From contig CAYGSN010000011.1 of NCBI GenBank assembly GCA_964352675.1, positions 4,858 to 68,857 on the forward strand: DNA of 64,000 nt. The letters run 5' to 3'. The stretch is from CAYGSN01 sp964352675. Its GTDB lineage: Bacteria > Pseudomonadota > Alphaproteobacteria > Micavibrionales > Micavibrionaceae. The translations under genes were made by a program, and so were the position numbers. This document shows, in pieces, positions 8,772 to 16,843 of the stretch (within the stretch, counting starts at the first letter, position 1; each line of letters opens with the position of its first letter). The notes beneath the pieces were generated by a model. The model was not told the origin of the DNA. It was given only the letters and a program-made list of their open reading frames with translations, and searched no databases.

Positions 8772-9353
8772 TTAGGCGGCCAGTTTAGTCGCTTCCGCAG
8801 ACACATCAATCGTATCGCCACCCACCGCGCGGTTACACGGGCACAGCTCGTCGGATTGCAACGCATCTAAAATACGCAATGTTTCCTTCGGGTTACGGCC
8901 AACATTCAAGCCATTCACGGCCACGTGCTGGATCACGCCATGCGGGTCCACGATATAGGTCGCGCGCAGAGCTACACCGGCTTGCAAATCACGGATACCA
9001 AGACCATCAACCAATGATCCATTTGTATCCGCAAAGCTCCACTGAGGAAGACCTTTCAGGCCCTCATGCTCGCGGCGCCAGGCCAACTTGCAGAATTCAT
9101 TATCGGTTGAACCGCCCAGAACAACACAATCACGGTCTTCGAAATCGCCATTCAAAGAAGCGAATTCAATGATTTCTGTCGGGCAAATAAATGTGAAATC
9201 CTTCGGATAGAAAAAGAAAACCTTCCACTTGCCTTCAAAACTTTTCTCTGTGATTTCTTCAAACGCGCTTTCGCCGTTCAGTTCATGGGTGTTGAACCCT
9301 GGCTTTACGCCTGTGATTGTGAATTCAGGGATTTGATCGCCAATACCGAGCAT
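8772..9353 (-). CDS. ahpC: Peroxiredoxin AhpC (alkyl hydroperoxide reductase subunit C)
   Basis: 193 residues from the ATG at 9353, which is 6 nt after GGAG. The frame runs 29 codons further upstream, but that part lies in the promoter region and lacks similarity to the family. The peroxidatic Cys57 sits in FTFICPTE, and the C-terminal CPCNRAVGG (Cys171 and Cys173) is the mycobacterial-type AhpC arrangement that partners with AhpD instead of AhpF. It reduces H2O2, organic peroxides and peroxynitrite in the cytosol. It is divergent from oxyR, so OxyR control is expected. Confidence 0.96.
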   Translation of the reverse strand: MLGIGDQIPEFTITGVKPGFNTHELNGESAFEEITEKSFEGKWKVFFFYPKDFTFICPTEIIEFASLNGDFEDRDCVVLGGSTDNEFCKLAWRREHEGLKGLPQWSFADTNGSLVDGLGIRDLQAGVALRATYIVDPHGVIQHVAVNGLNVGRNPKETLRILDALQSDELCPCNRAVGGDTIDVSAEATKLAA

Positions 9354-9431
9354 TTTTTTCTCCATTTTTTTGTTCGTGTTACATTTCAATGACCCTGAGA
9401 CTGCAAAATTTATGCGGCCAAATCCAACAAT

Positions 9432-9458
9432 TTCTTTCAATACTTAATATTGAAAGAA
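9432..9458. promoter_or_regulatory. 11-bp perfect inverted repeat between ahpC and oxyR, candidate OxyR site
   Basis: TTCTTTCAATA (9432-9442), spacer CTTAA, TATTGAAAGAA (9448-9458): the arms match at every position. A second, overlapping pair ATTGA/TCAAT (9449-9453, 9459-9463) and a looser one, ATTGAT..ATCGAT (9482-9496), follow up to the oxyR start at 9499. LysR-type regulators bind inverted repeats in such divergent promoters, and OxyR protects a long tandem region. The factor is inferred from context. Confidence 0.6.
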
Positions 9459-9498
9459 TCAATAGTAAAATTAAATTAACATTGATAATATCGATACC

Positions 9499-10386
9499 AT
9501 GAATGTTCCAAGTTTAAAACAAATGCGCTATCTGGTCACGCTGCGCGATCATAAATCTTTCTCCAAAGCAGCGGAGACTTGCTTCGTTACGCAATCAACC
9601 TTGAGTGCGGGAATTAAAGAGTTGGAAATTCTTTTAGGACATAAAGTGGTCATGCGCGGGCGGAAAAACATAACCCTCACTCCGTTTGGTCTGGAAATGG
9701 CGGCGGAGGCAGAGCTGATTTTAGAGCGCACACAAAAAATGACGGAGCGGGCAAAACAACTCAGCGCGCCGATGAGCGGGGTCATCCGTCTGGGAGTGAT
9801 CCCGACAATCGCACCCTATATACTGCCTGATATCCTCCCGCGCATTCGAAAACAATTCCCAAGGTTGGAGCTGCAATTGCATGAAGATCTCTCCGGCCGG
9901 TTGGTTGAAAAAGCTGCGCAAGGCTTGCTGGATTTGCTGTTGATGGCCTTCCCCTATGACACGCCGGGGATGAGCCAGATGCCGCTGTTTGAGGAGCCGT
10001 TCTTACTGGCCTGCGCCAAAGGACAAGCGCCGGATGTGCGCAAGATAGAGATCAGCGATCTAGAACCGGACACCTTGCTCCTGCTCGAAGATGGCCATTG
10101 CCTGCGCGATCATGCGCTCGAGGCCTGCGGCCTTCAAACCATTCAAAAGAAAAGGGAATTCAGCGCCACCAGCCTCACCACGCTCCTCCAAATGGTGGCC
10201 AGCGGTTACGGCATGACCTTGCTGCCCGATATGGCCGCCACGCAAAAACTGGTGCCCAAGGGCGTGATCACCATTCCCTTTGCCAACCCACCGCCCACAC
10301 GACAGATTGGCCTTGCCTGGCGCCGAGGATCAGCGCGACAGAAGGATTTTGAGGCGTTAGGGGATATTATTAGGCACCCGTCATAA
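9499..10386 (+). CDS. oxyR: LysR-family peroxide sensor OxyR
   Basis: 295 residues. An N-terminal winged helix-turn-helix (SKAAETCFVTQSTLSAGIKE, about residues 22-41) leads to a LysR substrate domain. The redox pair is visible: Cys201 and Cys210 in LLLEDGHCLRDHALEAC, with the same nine-residue spacing as E. coli Cys199/Cys208. Peroxide oxidises the first Cys to form the disulfide that switches the tetramer. The divergent ahpC-ahpD pair is the obvious target. oxyR is followed 32 bp later by trhO, possibly co-transcribed. Confidence 0.95.
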   Translation: MNVPSLKQMRYLVTLRDHKSFSKAAETCFVTQSTLSAGIKELEILLGHKVVMRGRKNITLTPFGLEMAAEAELILERTQKMTERAKQLSAPMSGVIRLGVIPTIAPYILPDILPRIRKQFPRLELQLHEDLSGRLVEKAAQGLLDLLLMAFPYDTPGMSQMPLFEEPFLLACAKGQAPDVRKIEISDLEPDTLLLLEDGHCLRDHALEACGLQTIQKKREFSATSLTTLLQMVASGYGMTLLPDMAATQKLVPKGVITIPFANPPPTRQIGLAWRRGSARQKDFEALGDIIRHPS

Positions 10387-10418
10387 AACTTGAAAATTCA
10401 AGGAAAGACGCGTAAAAG

Positions 10419-11318
10419 ATGCCCATGACTTATAAAATTGCAGCTCTATACCGCTTTACGCCGATTGAGGATATTCCTGCTCTGCGCGCCGCCATCTATG
10501 CGTTTGGCGAGAAACATACGCCGAGCATGTGCGGCACGTTGCTGCTCGCACCCGAGGGCGTGAATGGCACAATTGCGGCGCATCCGGATGATCTGGCGCG
10601 CATGATCGATTTCCTCGACGAAGCCCTCGGCATCAGCCAAGGTGAGCTGAAATATTCAGACAGCGCAGATAAGCCGTTCAACAAATTCAAGGTCCGCCCG
10701 AAAAAAGAGATCATCACACTGCGCAAGCCAGAGGCTGACCCGAACAAGCATGTCGGGCAATATATCGAGGCCGAGGACTGGAACGATCTAATCAATGACC
10801 CAGACGTAGTTCTGGTAGACACACGCAATGAATATGAAACCCGCGTTGGAATTTTTGAAGGCGCGATTGACCCAAACCTCAAAGTCTTCACCGAATTCCC
10901 CGATTGGGTTGAAAAAAATCTCGATCCCGCCAAACACAAAAAAGTTGCCATGTTCTGCACCGGCGGTATCCGCTGCGAGAAGGCATCGTCCTATATGCTC
11001 GCCAAAGGGTTTGAAAATGTGTACCACCTGAAAGGTGGCATCCTCAAATATCTCGAAACCGTGCCCGCCGAGGAGAGCAAATGGGACGGCGAGTGCTTCG
11101 TCTTTGACCACCGCGTCTCCGTCAAGCACGGGCTGGAGGAAGGCGAATGGGAGGTCTGCCATGGCTGCCGCGAGCCGTTAAGCGCCGAAGACACTCAGCG
11201 CGAGGAGTATGAGCCCGGCGTGTCGTGCCATCATTGCCGCTCCTCTCTCTCAGACGATCGCATGACGGCTTTACGACAACGACAAAAACATTTCAATTCA
11301 AAGACAAACGCGGCATAA
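10419..11318 (+). CDS. trhO: tRNA uridine(34) 5-hydroxylase TrhO (rhodanese-like, YceA family)
   Basis: 299 residues. The N-terminal alpha/beta domain (LLLAPEGVNGTIA) and the central rhodanese domain (VLVDTRNEYE through CTGGIRCEKASSYM, active-site Cys180 with Cys186 nearby) match TrhO. The C-terminal zinc-ribbon-like segment holds CHGC and CHHC pairs. TrhO hydroxylates U34 of some tRNAs to ho5U using prephenate-independent, O2-dependent chemistry. It is one of several genes in this window acting on U34. The start follows CGCGTAAAAG; an ATG at 10425 (second Met) is a possible alternative. Confidence 0.93.
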   Translation: MPMTYKIAALYRFTPIEDIPALRAAIYAFGEKHTPSMCGTLLLAPEGVNGTIAAHPDDLARMIDFLDEALGISQGELKYSDSADKPFNKFKVRPKKEIITLRKPEADPNKHVGQYIEAEDWNDLINDPDVVLVDTRNEYETRVGIFEGAIDPNLKVFTEFPDWVEKNLDPAKHKKVAMFCTGGIRCEKASSYMLAKGFENVYHLKGGILKYLETVPAEESKWDGECFVFDHRVSVKHGLEEGEWEVCHGCREPLSAEDTQREEYEPGVSCHHCRSSLSDDRMTALRQRQKHFNSKTNAA

Positions 11319-11326
11319 TAACGCGC

Positions 11327-12043
11327 ATGAATTATGCACGCTCTGCGGGACATACTGAAACTGGTAACGTCCTCTTCCTCATTCTCATCGCCGTTGCCCT
11401 CTTCGCGGCCTTATCTTATGCCGTGACACAAACCACACGCAATGAGGCCGGAAGCTCAGATAACGAAACAGCATTGATCAATTCCTCACAGCTGATTCAA
11501 TATCCCACCAGCGTGCGCGCCTCTATCCTGCGGATGATGCTGGGCGGAGTTCCAATTGAAAATCTGGAGTTCAATAGCCCGTCACAATTCGACACCCTGA
11601 CCAGCCCGTCTGTGGGTGTGTTTCACCCCAATGGCGGCGGCGCTACATTCATCCAAGCCCCTGTCGGCTTTATCGACCCCAACTTCACGATGGTCCCCCC
11701 TGTCTGGAAATATACAGGCAGCATGGAGGTTAAAAATATTGGAACCTCTTCACCAGGCAGCTTTGACGGAAACGAACTCATAATGTGGATCTTCGGCCTG
11801 GATGCCACACTATGCAACAAGATCAATGAAGAGATTGGAATTACAGCCGACGGGTCAACAGCAGCGCTGTTTTCAAACCTCATTATAGATTACAACAATG
11901 ATTACACGCCCGGCCCGGAAAACATCGTCATCGGCGATGCAACATTCGGAACCGAAGAATTTGACGGTGTTCCATACGGATGCCTCAAAGTATCCCCCAC
12001 CGGTGTGTTCAATATATATTACCACGTGATTGTCGAGCGGTAG
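11327..12043 (+). CDS. Pilin-like single-pass exported protein of unknown function
   Basis: 238 residues from the ATG at 11327; the frame extends 34 codons upstream into trhO, where the residues look like shadow translation. A 15-residue polar leader ending TETG precedes a hydrophobic helix (NVLFLILIAVALFAALSYAV, about residues 16-35), then a polar, glycine- and asparagine-rich extracytoplasmic domain. The layout is like a type IV prepilin or pseudopilin, but the position-5 Glu of classical pilins is missing. The body has no family I recognise. Starting only 8 bp after the trhO stop, it may be translated from the same message. Confidence 0.75.
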   Translation: MNYARSAGHTETGNVLFLILIAVALFAALSYAVTQTTRNEAGSSDNETALINSSQLIQYPTSVRASILRMMLGGVPIENLEFNSPSQFDTLTSPSVGVFHPNGGGATFIQAPVGFIDPNFTMVPPVWKYTGSMEVKNIGTSSPGSFDGNELIMWIFGLDATLCNKINEEIGITADGSTAALFSNLIIDYNNDYTPGPENIVIGDATFGTEEFDGVPYGCLKVSPTGVFNIYYHVIVER

Positions 12044-12050
12044 GCTCCCA

Positions 12051-12650
12051 TTACTCTGATTTAAACGCCTCAGGCACAGTGGGCTTTGGCTGCGGTGAAG
12101 GCGGATCAGCGGATGGACTATGTTGCTCCGTGCTGCTGCTAATAGGCTGCGGACCTTTATCCCCGCTCCAGCGATCCAGCCGGCGCATCGAGCGCAGCGC
12201 TTTGCCCCGGCGGCGGAAATCTCCGCCGATTGCTTCACTCATCCGCTCGGCCAGCTTCTCCCGGTCTTCCAGGGAAAGATCGGAAAACAGATCCTTGATC
12301 GCCTGGATCTTGCGGTCTTCGATTTCATCTTTGACCAGCTCTAAACGCTCTACAGCTGTATCAAAAGCCGCCTCATCAAATTCTTCCGCCGCCATGATCT
12401 CAACCAGGTTTTTGCGGGCACGCCGGGCCTTGATCCCCAGATCTTTGGTTTCACGATGTGCTTTTTGAAAATTGCGGGCAATCAAATGCCGCGTTTCCGG
12501 GGCCAACGACTTCTTAAGATCATGCCACGGATGATCGGCCCAGTGACGATACGCCGTGGCCGCGGCCGCGCTGAGCAGAAACACATTCAGGATCACAGAC
12601 ATGGTAAAAACAAGCCGGGTTTTTTTCGCAGCGCTCAGCTTTCCAATCAT
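12051..12650 (-). CDS. Periplasmic heavy-metal-sensor-like protein (CnrX/Spy/CpxP class)
   Basis: 199 residues: a short cytoplasmic N-terminus, one membrane anchor (about residues 13-34), then a helical periplasmic domain with a charged heptad-like pattern (LKKSLAPETRHLIARNFQ, LSLEDREKLAERMSEA) typical of the metal-resistance sensor family (CnrX, ZraP, Spy). Just after the anchor is a histidine cluster, His36/His40/His43, in the place where CnrX has metal-ligand histidines. A Pro-rich tail ends the protein. Its ATG shares one base with the stop of the small membrane protein gene, so it is the last gene of the sigma-factor operon. In CnrYXH-type systems such a protein gates the anti-sigma factor; that role is inferred here. 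Confidence 0.75.
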   Translation of the reverse strand: MIGKLSAAKKTRLVFTMSVILNVFLLSAAAATAYRHWADHPWHDLKKSLAPETRHLIARNFQKAHRETKDLGIKARRARKNLVEIMAAEEFDEAAFDTAVERLELVKDEIEDRKIQAIKDLFSDLSLEDREKLAERMSEAIGGDFRRRGKALRSMRRLDRWSGDKGPQPISSSTEQHSPSADPPSPQPKPTVPEAFKSE

Positions 12651-12964
12651 TACAAAAACTCCCCGGTTTCGAATTGTTCCTGGACATCCAGGATTCCCGC
12701 AAGCTCATAAGTGCTGATCTGGTCCAGGGCTCCAATGGAATCTGAATCCCATCCTACAACGATACCGGCCAAAACCACGGCCGCCAGAATATATGCCGGG
12801 CGCGGCACCAGAAAAAACATCTGGAACATAATCTGAATCTGCCCCCAGAGGCTGATGCGGTTTTCATCGCGCTCCAGCACCACCATCAGAATACGATCCT
12901 CAAGCTCCGGGCGCTGCGGCGGCGCGGCGCGGCTGTGTAAAATACTATCGAGATTACTATCCAT
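12650..12964 (-). CDS. Small membrane protein, probable anti-sigma factor
   Basis: 104 residues with a cytoplasmic N-terminal half (DSILHSRAAPPQRPELEDRI), one membrane helix at about residues 56-73 (PAYILAAVVLAGIVVG), and a short periplasmic tail. No zinc anti-sigma HxxxCxxC motif is present, as also in the short CnrY class. Identification rests on size, topology and position: its start overlaps the sigma-factor stop by 8 bp and its stop overlaps the periplasmic-sensor start by 1 bp. It is otherwise unrecognised. Confidence 0.65.
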   Translation of the reverse strand: MDSNLDSILHSRAAPPQRPELEDRILMVVLERDENRISLWGQIQIMFQMFFLVPRPAYILAAVVLAGIVVGWDSDSIGALDQISTYELAGILDVQEQFETGEFL

Positions 12965-13544
12965 GTTGTTTATCCTTTTCGTCCTTCAAAACGCCCTGAC
13001 GAGACAATTGATCCCGCAGCCCCGCCTTCGCGCGGGAGAGCAGGGATTCCAGAGCCTTCACGCCCACATCCATAATTTCGGCGGCTTCGGCGTTGCTGAG
13101 GCCCTCATAAAAACACAGGTTCAGCGCTGTTCTTTGCCGCTCCGGCAAGGATTGGATCGCAGCTTCAATCAAATCTTCTTGCTCCATGCTTTCAAGTCTT
13201 TCATCCGCACCTTCCGCCGGATCGGGCAGAAAATCAAGGGCATTGGAGCCGACCTGATCCTTTCGCTTGCGCAGGATATCTAGAGCCGTGTTCATCACCA
13301 CCTTGTAAAACCATGTCGTAAATTTCACGCCTTTCGAAGCCTCCCAGCGTTCCGGCCGGTTCCACAGCTTTACAAAGGCTTCCTGTACAATGTCTTCGGC
13401 TTCCTCAACATGCGCACACATCCGGTAAGCCGCTGCATAAAACCTGCTGCTGTGTCGCCGGACCAGAACCGTAAAAGCCTGATGGTCGCCATGCTGTATG
13501 CGCTCCATCAGGCTTTCATCCGTTTCTTGCTTGCCGTCAAACAT
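12957..13544 (-). CDS. ECF RNA polymerase sigma factor
   Basis: 195 residues. Region 2 runs from about residue 18 to 90 (AFTVLVRRHSSRFYAAAYRM, then EDIVQEAFVKLW, the core-binding 2.2 motif, and TWFYKVVMNTALDILRK). Region 4 runs from about 125 to 180 (LPERQRTALNLCFYEGLSNA followed by EAAEIMDVGVKALESLLSRA, the -35-reading helix-turn-helix). It belongs to the RpoE-like ECF group. It is followed immediately by the putative anti-sigma factor and the periplasmic sensor, and preceded by an EF-hand gene, which suggests an envelope or metal stimulus. Confidence 0.92.
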   Translation of the reverse strand: MFDGKQETDESLMERIQHGDHQAFTVLVRRHSSRFYAAAYRMCAHVEEAEDIVQEAFVKLWNRPERWEASKGVKFTTWFYKVVMNTALDILRKRKDQVGSNALDFLPDPAEGADERLESMEQEDLIEAAIQSLPERQRTALNLCFYEGLSNAEAAEIMDVGVKALESLLSRAKAGLRDQLSRQGVLKDEKDKQHG

Positions 13545-13620
13545 TCCGGCGTTTTAGCAGATTTTTTTCGCCGCGTCCCGTTTTTCTGCAGCTTTTTAGC
13601 CAAAACCAAACAGAGTAGAC

Positions 13621-13956
13621 TTATTCAGCCGGAGCACCTTCATCTCCATGCTCGCGCATATGATGCTCTTTTCCGGCACGGTCACCACGGCGCTCTTGCC
13701 ATTTTTCTTTCATCTCCTCGCGCACCTTCATGGCTTCTTCTTTGGAAACATAACCGTCGCTGTCGGCATCCATTTTTTTGAACTTTTCTTCATGAGAATT
13801 CATAAATTCCTCTTTGGAAACCTTGCCGTCCTTGTTGGTGTCATGACGCTCGAACATACCGCCTTTTCCGCTGCGGTCGTCACCGTGATGATCCGCAAAG
13901 GCCGCGGGTGCCGTCAAAACCAACCCCAAAACTGTAAACGCTAAAATCTTTTTCAT
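13621..13956 (-). CDS. Exported EF-hand calcium-binding protein
   Basis: 111 residues from the ATG at 13956, which lies 8-9 nt after AAAGGAG; an upstream in-frame start at 13995 would add 13 polar residues before the signal peptide. Signal peptide MKKILAFTVLGLVLTAPAAFA is followed by His/Asp-rich sequence and two canonical EF-hand loops: Asp39/Asn41/Asp43...Glu50 and Asp63/Asp65/Asp67...Glu74. The tail is rich in Arg, Glu and His (KEHHMREHGDEG). It is the first gene of a leftward run with the ECF sigma factor 76 bp downstream, so it is either a target or a component of that signalling system. Confidence 0.85.
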   Translation of the reverse strand: MKKILAFTVLGLVLTAPAAFADHHGDDRSGKGGMFERHDTNKDGKVSKEEFMNSHEEKFKKMDADSDGYVSKEEAMKVREEMKEKWQERRGDRAGKEHHMREHGDEGAPAE

Positions 13957-14060
13957 GGTAAAACTCCTTTTGTTTTGTTTCGTGTGATTAAACACTGGAT
14001 ACGATTGATACGCAGCGACGGTTCCAAATCCTTCGAAAACAAATCAGTTTTTGGAAAACT

Positions 14061-14966
14061 TTACTGAGCGGCAATATCGAGATAGATGCGGTGGCCATGC
14101 ACGGCATTGGGAGAAAGCGCAGAAGAAGCAAGGATTTTAGCCGGTTTTTTCAGCTCAATCGCCAATCTCGTTCCGCCATTCGATGGCTGCGCGGTATAGC
14201 TCTTGATCACCGGATTGTTCCCGAAACTGCGGCTGGGTTGTGCCTTCCAGGAAGCGCCGGGCAATTCTACCAGTAAGAGCTTTTCAGCATTATCCAGGTC
14301 ATAGCTGAATTTCCCGGCAGCATTTAAATCCAGCACCAGGCGGGTTTTGCCGGGATGAATACCGCTGCGCACATCGGTCACAGCCAGCGGACCGGATGTC
14401 GTCACAGGAGCAGGCTTCGGCGTTTTTTCTTCGGGTGCCTTCGCCGTTACAGAAACCGGTTTCGGCGCAGAATGCCGTTGCATTGGCGGCTTGGGTTTCG
14501 CAGACGGTACAGCCACATTAGAGGCCATGGAGTCATCGCTCTCAATCTCGGCAATCGTGTCATCCAGCTTACGGTCCGAAGCAATCAAGCCAGCCAAAGG
14601 CGGCAAGAGCTTTTTGAAATCATGCTTGAGATCAGCGACTTCGCGCTCCAGCCTCAGAACCCGGAAATGGACATCTTCCTTCACGCCCTCCGGCCCCGGC
14701 TTGGATGTGTATTGCGCAGTACCGGCAGGCTTGTCCGGATCCACCTGGCCGCGCGCGCTCATATGCTCCTGGATCGGCGAAGACATCTGCTCTTCCTCCA
14801 CCAGATTCCACGAGCCTTCAGCCGCCAGCAAATCCTCGGTCGAGGCCGGCTTGATCCCCGCCGTAGACGATGAGGAAGAGCCGGAGCCGTCGCCGCCCGT
14901 ACAGGCCCCAATCACAAGCGTTGCCGTGAGGGCCAGAAGGAAACGGGTTTTGATGCGTGGAGTCAT
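14061..14966 (-). CDS. AMIN-domain lipoprotein
   Basis: 301 residues. Lipobox VIGAC places the lipidated Cys at residue 22, followed by a Gly/Ser-rich spacer. A coiled-coil-prone segment lies at about 95-150 (FRVLRLEREVADLKHDFKKL), then a Pro/Lys/Ala-rich linker. The C-terminal 110 residues (AVTDVRSGIHPGKTRLVLDL through HRIYLDIAAQ) have the pattern of an AMIN domain, which binds peptidoglycan or secretin pores and localises amidases and type IV pilus parts. No catalytic domain is attached. It is probably anchored to the outer membrane; its partner is unknown. Confidence 0.75.
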   Translation of the reverse strand: MTPRIKTRFLLALTATLVIGACTGGDGSGSSSSSTAGIKPASTEDLLAAEGSWNLVEEEQMSSPIQEHMSARGQVDPDKPAGTAQYTSKPGPEGVKEDVHFRVLRLEREVADLKHDFKKLLPPLAGLIASDRKLDDTIAEIESDDSMASNVAVPSAKPKPPMQRHSAPKPVSVTAKAPEEKTPKPAPVTTSGPLAVTDVRSGIHPGKTRLVLDLNAAGKFSYDLDNAEKLLLVELPGASWKAQPSRSFGNNPVIKSYTAQPSNGGTRLAIELKKPAKILASSALSPNAVHGHRIYLDIAAQ

Positions 14967-15164
14967 AAAAGTTTTTGTACCAAAAATTTGATTTCCCGCC
15001 CATTACACAACGCTGCCAAACCCCCGTCAATAAGAGGTTTTTTCTGTTTGCCTCTTATCCACACCCCAGCCACTTTTTGCATTGCACGATCTGATTCCGG
15101 TACAATAAATAAAAATCAAAAAATTAACTAAATATTATAACGGTATAGAGAAAATGAGGGTGTG

Positions 15165-15767
15165 ATGAAGACAAAGACGTCAAATACAGAAGAAATCCGT
15201 CAAAATTTACTGGGCTGCCTCGAAACTGCGCTGTTTATGAGAGGCGGATCAGAGCGTTTCCATGTAAGCGCCAAAGCGCTGCACAAATCCTTTCTGGTTC
15301 CCTTGCTGGTCTTTCCGGCTACGGTCTTGTTTGTTCTGGCCGGTCATCCGGGGGCCCTGAACGATACAACAGCCAATATCTTGATCGCCATGCATATTGT
15401 ACGTTTTATTGTCTCGCTTGTGGCGTTTCTGGGGTTTGTCTATTTTATGGCCAAAACACTGGACCGTACAAAAAGTTTTTACCGCTTTGTCATTGCCAAC
15501 AACTGGCTCAGCCTACCGGCCACAATTTTAATGATTCCGCTCTTTGCGCTGTATTTCAACGGAGCCTATGCGTGGGAAGAGGTCTACCCCTTGATGGTGA
15601 TTGTAACGCTGTATTCCTACGCCTATACTGGCTATATGGTGGCCCAGGTTATGCGCGTGCCATGGGAACTGGCGGCCTTTGTCTCAATCTGCGGGATGGC
15701 GATTCATCAGAGCACTCTGGGCCTGGTCAAATGGGCCACGGTCAATACGCTCTACCTAATCTCTTAA
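15165..15767 (+). CDS. Multi-pass membrane protein of unknown function
   Basis: 200 residues from the ATG at 15165, 4 nt after GAGGG; a GTG at 15162 is in frame but too close to that site. About five hydrophobic segments follow a 40-residue cytoplasmic N-terminus (SERFHVSAKALHKSFLVPL). The helices contain FVIANNWLSLPATILMIPL and end AIHQSTLGLVKWATVNTLYL. It resembles uncharacterised YIP1-like or DUF-type alphaproteobacterial membrane proteins, but I cannot name a family. It converges on the WecA-like gene with a 4-bp overlap. Confidence 0.75.
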   Translation: MKTKTSNTEEIRQNLLGCLETALFMRGGSERFHVSAKALHKSFLVPLLVFPATVLFVLAGHPGALNDTTANILIAMHIVRFIVSLVAFLGFVYFMAKTLDRTKSFYRFVIANNWLSLPATILMIPLFALYFNGAYAWEEVYPLMVIVTLYSYAYTGYMVAQVMRVPWELAAFVSICGMAIHQSTLGLVKWATVNTLYLIS

Positions 15768-16840
15768 GACGACCTATTGAATTTTTTCAGGATATCAACA
15801 TACTTCTCTGGCTTTTGCGAGATATAGAGATGCTTGAAAAACAGCGCGATCCAGAGATACATCAGAACATATTCCGGCACGCCAATTAAAATTCCGACAT
15901 ATCCGATAGCGCCCAGCGCCGCGCCCAGCAATAAAATAGCGGCCGTGGAATGTCCAACGGAAAACCCTGCGTGCAGGAAATGATGGTGGAAATGTCCGCG
16001 GTCGGGCGAGAACGGATTTCTTTTTTCACGAAGACGGCGGGCAAATTGACCGCACGCATCCATGATGGGCAAGGCGACAATCCATGCCCCACTGACCGGG
16101 ATCAACACAGGATCGGGCGGCTGTGAAAGTGAGATACAGAAATACGCCAACACCAAGCCAAGAGCCATACTCCCGGAATCGCCTAAAAAGATACAGGCGC
16201 GCTCCCGCAGCGGATGACGCATGTTGTAATAGAGAAACCCGAGCAATGCGCCCAGCATCGTACCAATAATCAGTACGCCGCCCCAATCACCACCCATCAG
16301 GCTAACAAACACAAACCAGCCCAGCACAACAAAGCTTTTGCCACCTGCCAGGCCGTCAATCCCATCCATCAGATTGATCGCATTGATCAAAAGTGCCACA
16401 CAACAAACCGTGAAAGGGATGGTGAAAACTCCAAAGTCTACATTCCCAAAACCGAAAATATTGCCAAATTCCTGAAGCTGTGCTCCGCCGGGAATAACAA
16501 CCAGCGCGGCAGCAATAAATTGAATCCCGAACTTCACCCAGGCATTGATCTCACGCCGGTCATCAATCGCGCCGGTAATGATCAACAGGAGGATCGCCGC
16601 GAATAACGGCCAAAGATAGGCCAGATTTACACCCATCACCACAGCGCACACAATAAAAACCGGAAAAATGACCAGCCCGCCGATCGGCGGAATATCACCC
16701 TTATGCGCTTTGCGCCCGCCCGGCGCATCTACAAAACCCTTGGCAATGGCAAATTTACGCGCGAAAGGGATAACAGCCAAGGTCAGGATAAACGCGCCCA
16801 AAGGGCCGATCAGAAATGATAAAAAAACATTCTCTAACAT
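15764..16840 (-). CDS. Undecaprenyl-phosphate sugar-1-phosphate transferase (WecA/TagO-like)
   Basis: 358 residues, about ten to eleven membrane helices. Polyprenyl-phosphate transferase motifs are all present: GGLVIFP near the N-terminus, TGAIDDRREI (Asp-Asp pair), NAINLMDGIDGLAGG, CIFLGDSGSMALG and the C-terminal DRGHFHHHFLHAG (His-rich cytoplasmic loop of the WecA group; absent from MraY). It transfers a HexNAc-1-phosphate to undecaprenyl phosphate to start an O-antigen, teichoic or enterobacterial-common-antigen-like glycan. It is the last gene of a run with mnmD and mnmC, 3 bp after the mnmC stop. Confidence 0.92.
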   Translation of the reverse strand: MLENVFLSFLIGPLGAFILTLAVIPFARKFAIAKGFVDAPGGRKAHKGDIPPIGGLVIFPVFIVCAVVMGVNLAYLWPLFAAILLLIITGAIDDRREINAWVKFGIQFIAAALVVIPGGAQLQEFGNIFGFGNVDFGVFTIPFTVCCVALLINAINLMDGIDGLAGGKSFVVLGWFVFVSLMGGDWGGVLIIGTMLGALLGFLYYNMRHPLRERACIFLGDSGSMALGLVLAYFCISLSQPPDPVLIPVSGAWIVALPIMDACGQFARRLREKRNPFSPDRGHFHHHFLHAGFSVGHSTAAILLLGAALGAIGYVGILIGVPEYVLMYLWIALFFKHLYISQKPEKYVDILKKFNRSS

Positions 16841-16843
16841 GTT

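Noticed and set aside
9354..9440. N-terminal 29-residue extension of AhpC
   Set aside because: Covers the promoter region; GGAG lies 6 nt before the ATG at 9353 and the conserved protein begins there.
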